DNA of 64,000 nt from an uncultured Chloroflexota bacterium (lineage in GTDB: Bacteria > Chloroflexota > Anaerolineae > Anaerolineales > Anaerolineaceae), in NCBI GenBank assembly GCA_902791025.1, contig CADATZ010000001.1, positions 62,001-126,000 on the forward strand. The letters are read 5' to 3'. This document shows, piece after piece, positions 63,231-64,000 of this stretch. Below the pieces are notes generated by a model. It ran no database searches. It worked only from the letters and a program-made list of their open reading frames with translations, and was not told the DNA's origin. Numbering within the stretch: the stretch's first letter is position 1; the number at the start of each line of letters is the position of its first letter. Both the position numbers and the translations under genes were made by a program.

Positions 63231-64000
63231 TCAGTTTTCGCCGGTGTTTGTATAGGTGAAGACGTAGCTGGCGCGTTTGGTCCCTTCTGCGACGATGCCG
63301 TAAATATAGTCTCCCTTCCCTCCGCCTGGGCACAGTTCAATCGATCCGCTTCCCTGCGTTGTTGTGTAAACAGGTTTGTTGTTGATGGACAAACGGATCT
63401 GTGTCGCATCGGTTACCGTCCAGTAAACGGTCGGGCAGAAGCGTTTTCCGCCCTTGTAATAGTTCGGCTGGAATCGGGTGATGACCGGCGGTGCTCCGGC
63501 AGGGGGTGCGCTGACCGCGTCGGTGGTTACGATGATTTTGGCGGTAAGTTTCGGCCCGAAGAATGCGCCATCCGGAGCACGGAGCTGGAAATAGCCTACA
63601 TATTCACCGGGTGCCTGAGGAGCCTGCAGTTGAATACCGACATCCACGGTCGTTCCCGGAATGGTGAGCTGCGGGATCGCAACGGACCTTCCACCCATGA
63701 AATCCCCGTCCACGAATTCAATCGTGTACCCTGCATACCATTTGCAGGAGCCGTTATTGTAAATACGCCAGCCTTTCGTGAAATTTTCACCGGGGTTCAC
63801 TCTGGTTCCGTCCGGGTAGGATATATCAGCCATATAGACCATCACGTTCTTACAATTGGCGGGCTGATCGATCGGTGGAATCGGGGTCGGTGTAGCCACC
63901 ACGACAGGGTCGCGAACGATCTGAGATGGACGGGTGATAGTGATTTCTGCTTCTTCACCGGCAGACAGAATGTAATTATCGATCAAGGCCTTGAGTGTTC
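63231..64000 (-). CDS. NBR1-type Ig domain protein, N-terminal part outside window
   Basis: The frame is open to the window edge (TLKALIDNYILSAGEEAEI), so about 256 C-terminal residues are visible. A Pro-rich linker (TPTPIPPIDQP) precedes the NBR1-like Ig domain: MVYMADISYPDGTRVNPGENFTKGWRIYNNGSCKWYAGYTIEFVDG, IPGTTVDVGIQLQAPQAPGEYVGYFQLRAPDGAFFG. A second beta-rich domain follows (ITRFQPNYYKGGKRFCPTVYWTVTDATQIRL). Such domains are frequent in secreted Chloroflexota proteins. Function unknown. Confidence 0.8.
   Translation of the reverse strand, partial: TLKALIDNYILSAGEEAEITITRPSQIVRDPVVVATPTPIPPIDQPANCKNVMVYMADISYPDGTRVNPGENFTKGWRIYNNGSCKWYAGYTIEFVDGDFMGGRSVAIPQLTIPGTTVDVGIQLQAPQAPGEYVGYFQLRAPDGAFFGPKLTAKIIVTTDAVSAPPAGAPPVITRFQPNYYKGGKRFCPTVYWTVTDATQIRLSINNKPVYTTTQGSGSIELCPGGGKGDYIYGIVAEGTKRASYVFTYTNTGEN

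Noticed and set aside
1..64000. tRNA, rRNA, replication origin or phage integration sites
   Set aside because: No cloverleaf, rRNA-like sequence, DnaA-box cluster, integrase or att-like direct repeat was recognised on reading both strands.

Overview
The window looks like a chromosomal segment of an anaerobic Chloroflexota bacterium, most likely class Anaerolineae. This is an inference from gene content: secreted proteins with Thr/Pro-rich linkers, an NBR1-type Ig domain protein, sulfatase-modifying-factor (FGE-like) proteins, bacterial Elp3, class A PBP, sortase chemistry and lipoprotein signals, with no outer-membrane biogenesis genes visible. No rRNA, tRNA, CRISPR array, integrase or transposase was found.

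Layout. 1-5.2 kb: a divergent UbiA-type prenyltransferase (cut by the window edge), then a four-gene plus-strand operon of cell-surface proteins: a solute-binding lipoprotein, a small two-TM protein, a C39-fold/TPR protein with its catalytic residues replaced, and a membrane-anchored HEYTH metalloprotease. 5.4-9.5 kb: alpha-amylase-family and glycogen branching enzymes with LacI-type operator candidates upstream. 9.9-10.7 kb: uridine phosphorylase. 10.8-18.8 kb: the most unusual locus, three minus-strand genes encoding a DUF4157 (eCIS-core) protein with a second zinc-protease motif, a subtilase fused to a sortase, and a ~1100-residue protein with a permuted papain-like His...Cys core. 19.4-22.4 kb: an MscS channel with a very large sensor-like N-terminal part. 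22.7-26.2 kb: secreted M16C protease. 26.3-28 kb: DUF4013 protein and two c-di-AMP receptor-like proteins. 28.4-35.8 kb: class A PBP, a nucleoside-phosphorylase-like unknown, two FGE-like proteins and a lamin-tail protein. 35.8-41 kb: dnaX, ybaB, recR, a NYN nuclease, DUF3089 hydrolase and CPBP protease. 41.2-49.3 kb: a tightly packed minus-strand operon (TspO, membrane hydrolase, secreted unknown, Elp3, CapA-like, GT87, acyltransferase). 49.4-53.9 kb: HipA-like kinase, orphan EutH, split ThrE-type exporter, and a MntA/HepT toxin-antitoxin pair with a frameshifted hepT. 54.1-61.7 kb: an unknown charged protein, a complete BMP-type nucleoside ABC importer and an amino-acid-type binding protein. 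62-64 kb: dCTP deaminase, a divergent ThyX-like protein and an Ig-domain protein cut by the edge.

Intergenic regions are dominated by a palindromic interspersed repeat (about 60-110 bp, ends resembling GTTACTATTCAGA and its complement) present in at least nine places, a related variant with a different core, and two sites with degenerate heptanucleotide arrays that supply the stop codons of the neighbouring genes. The strongest candidate for an undescribed system is the 10.8-18.8 kb locus.
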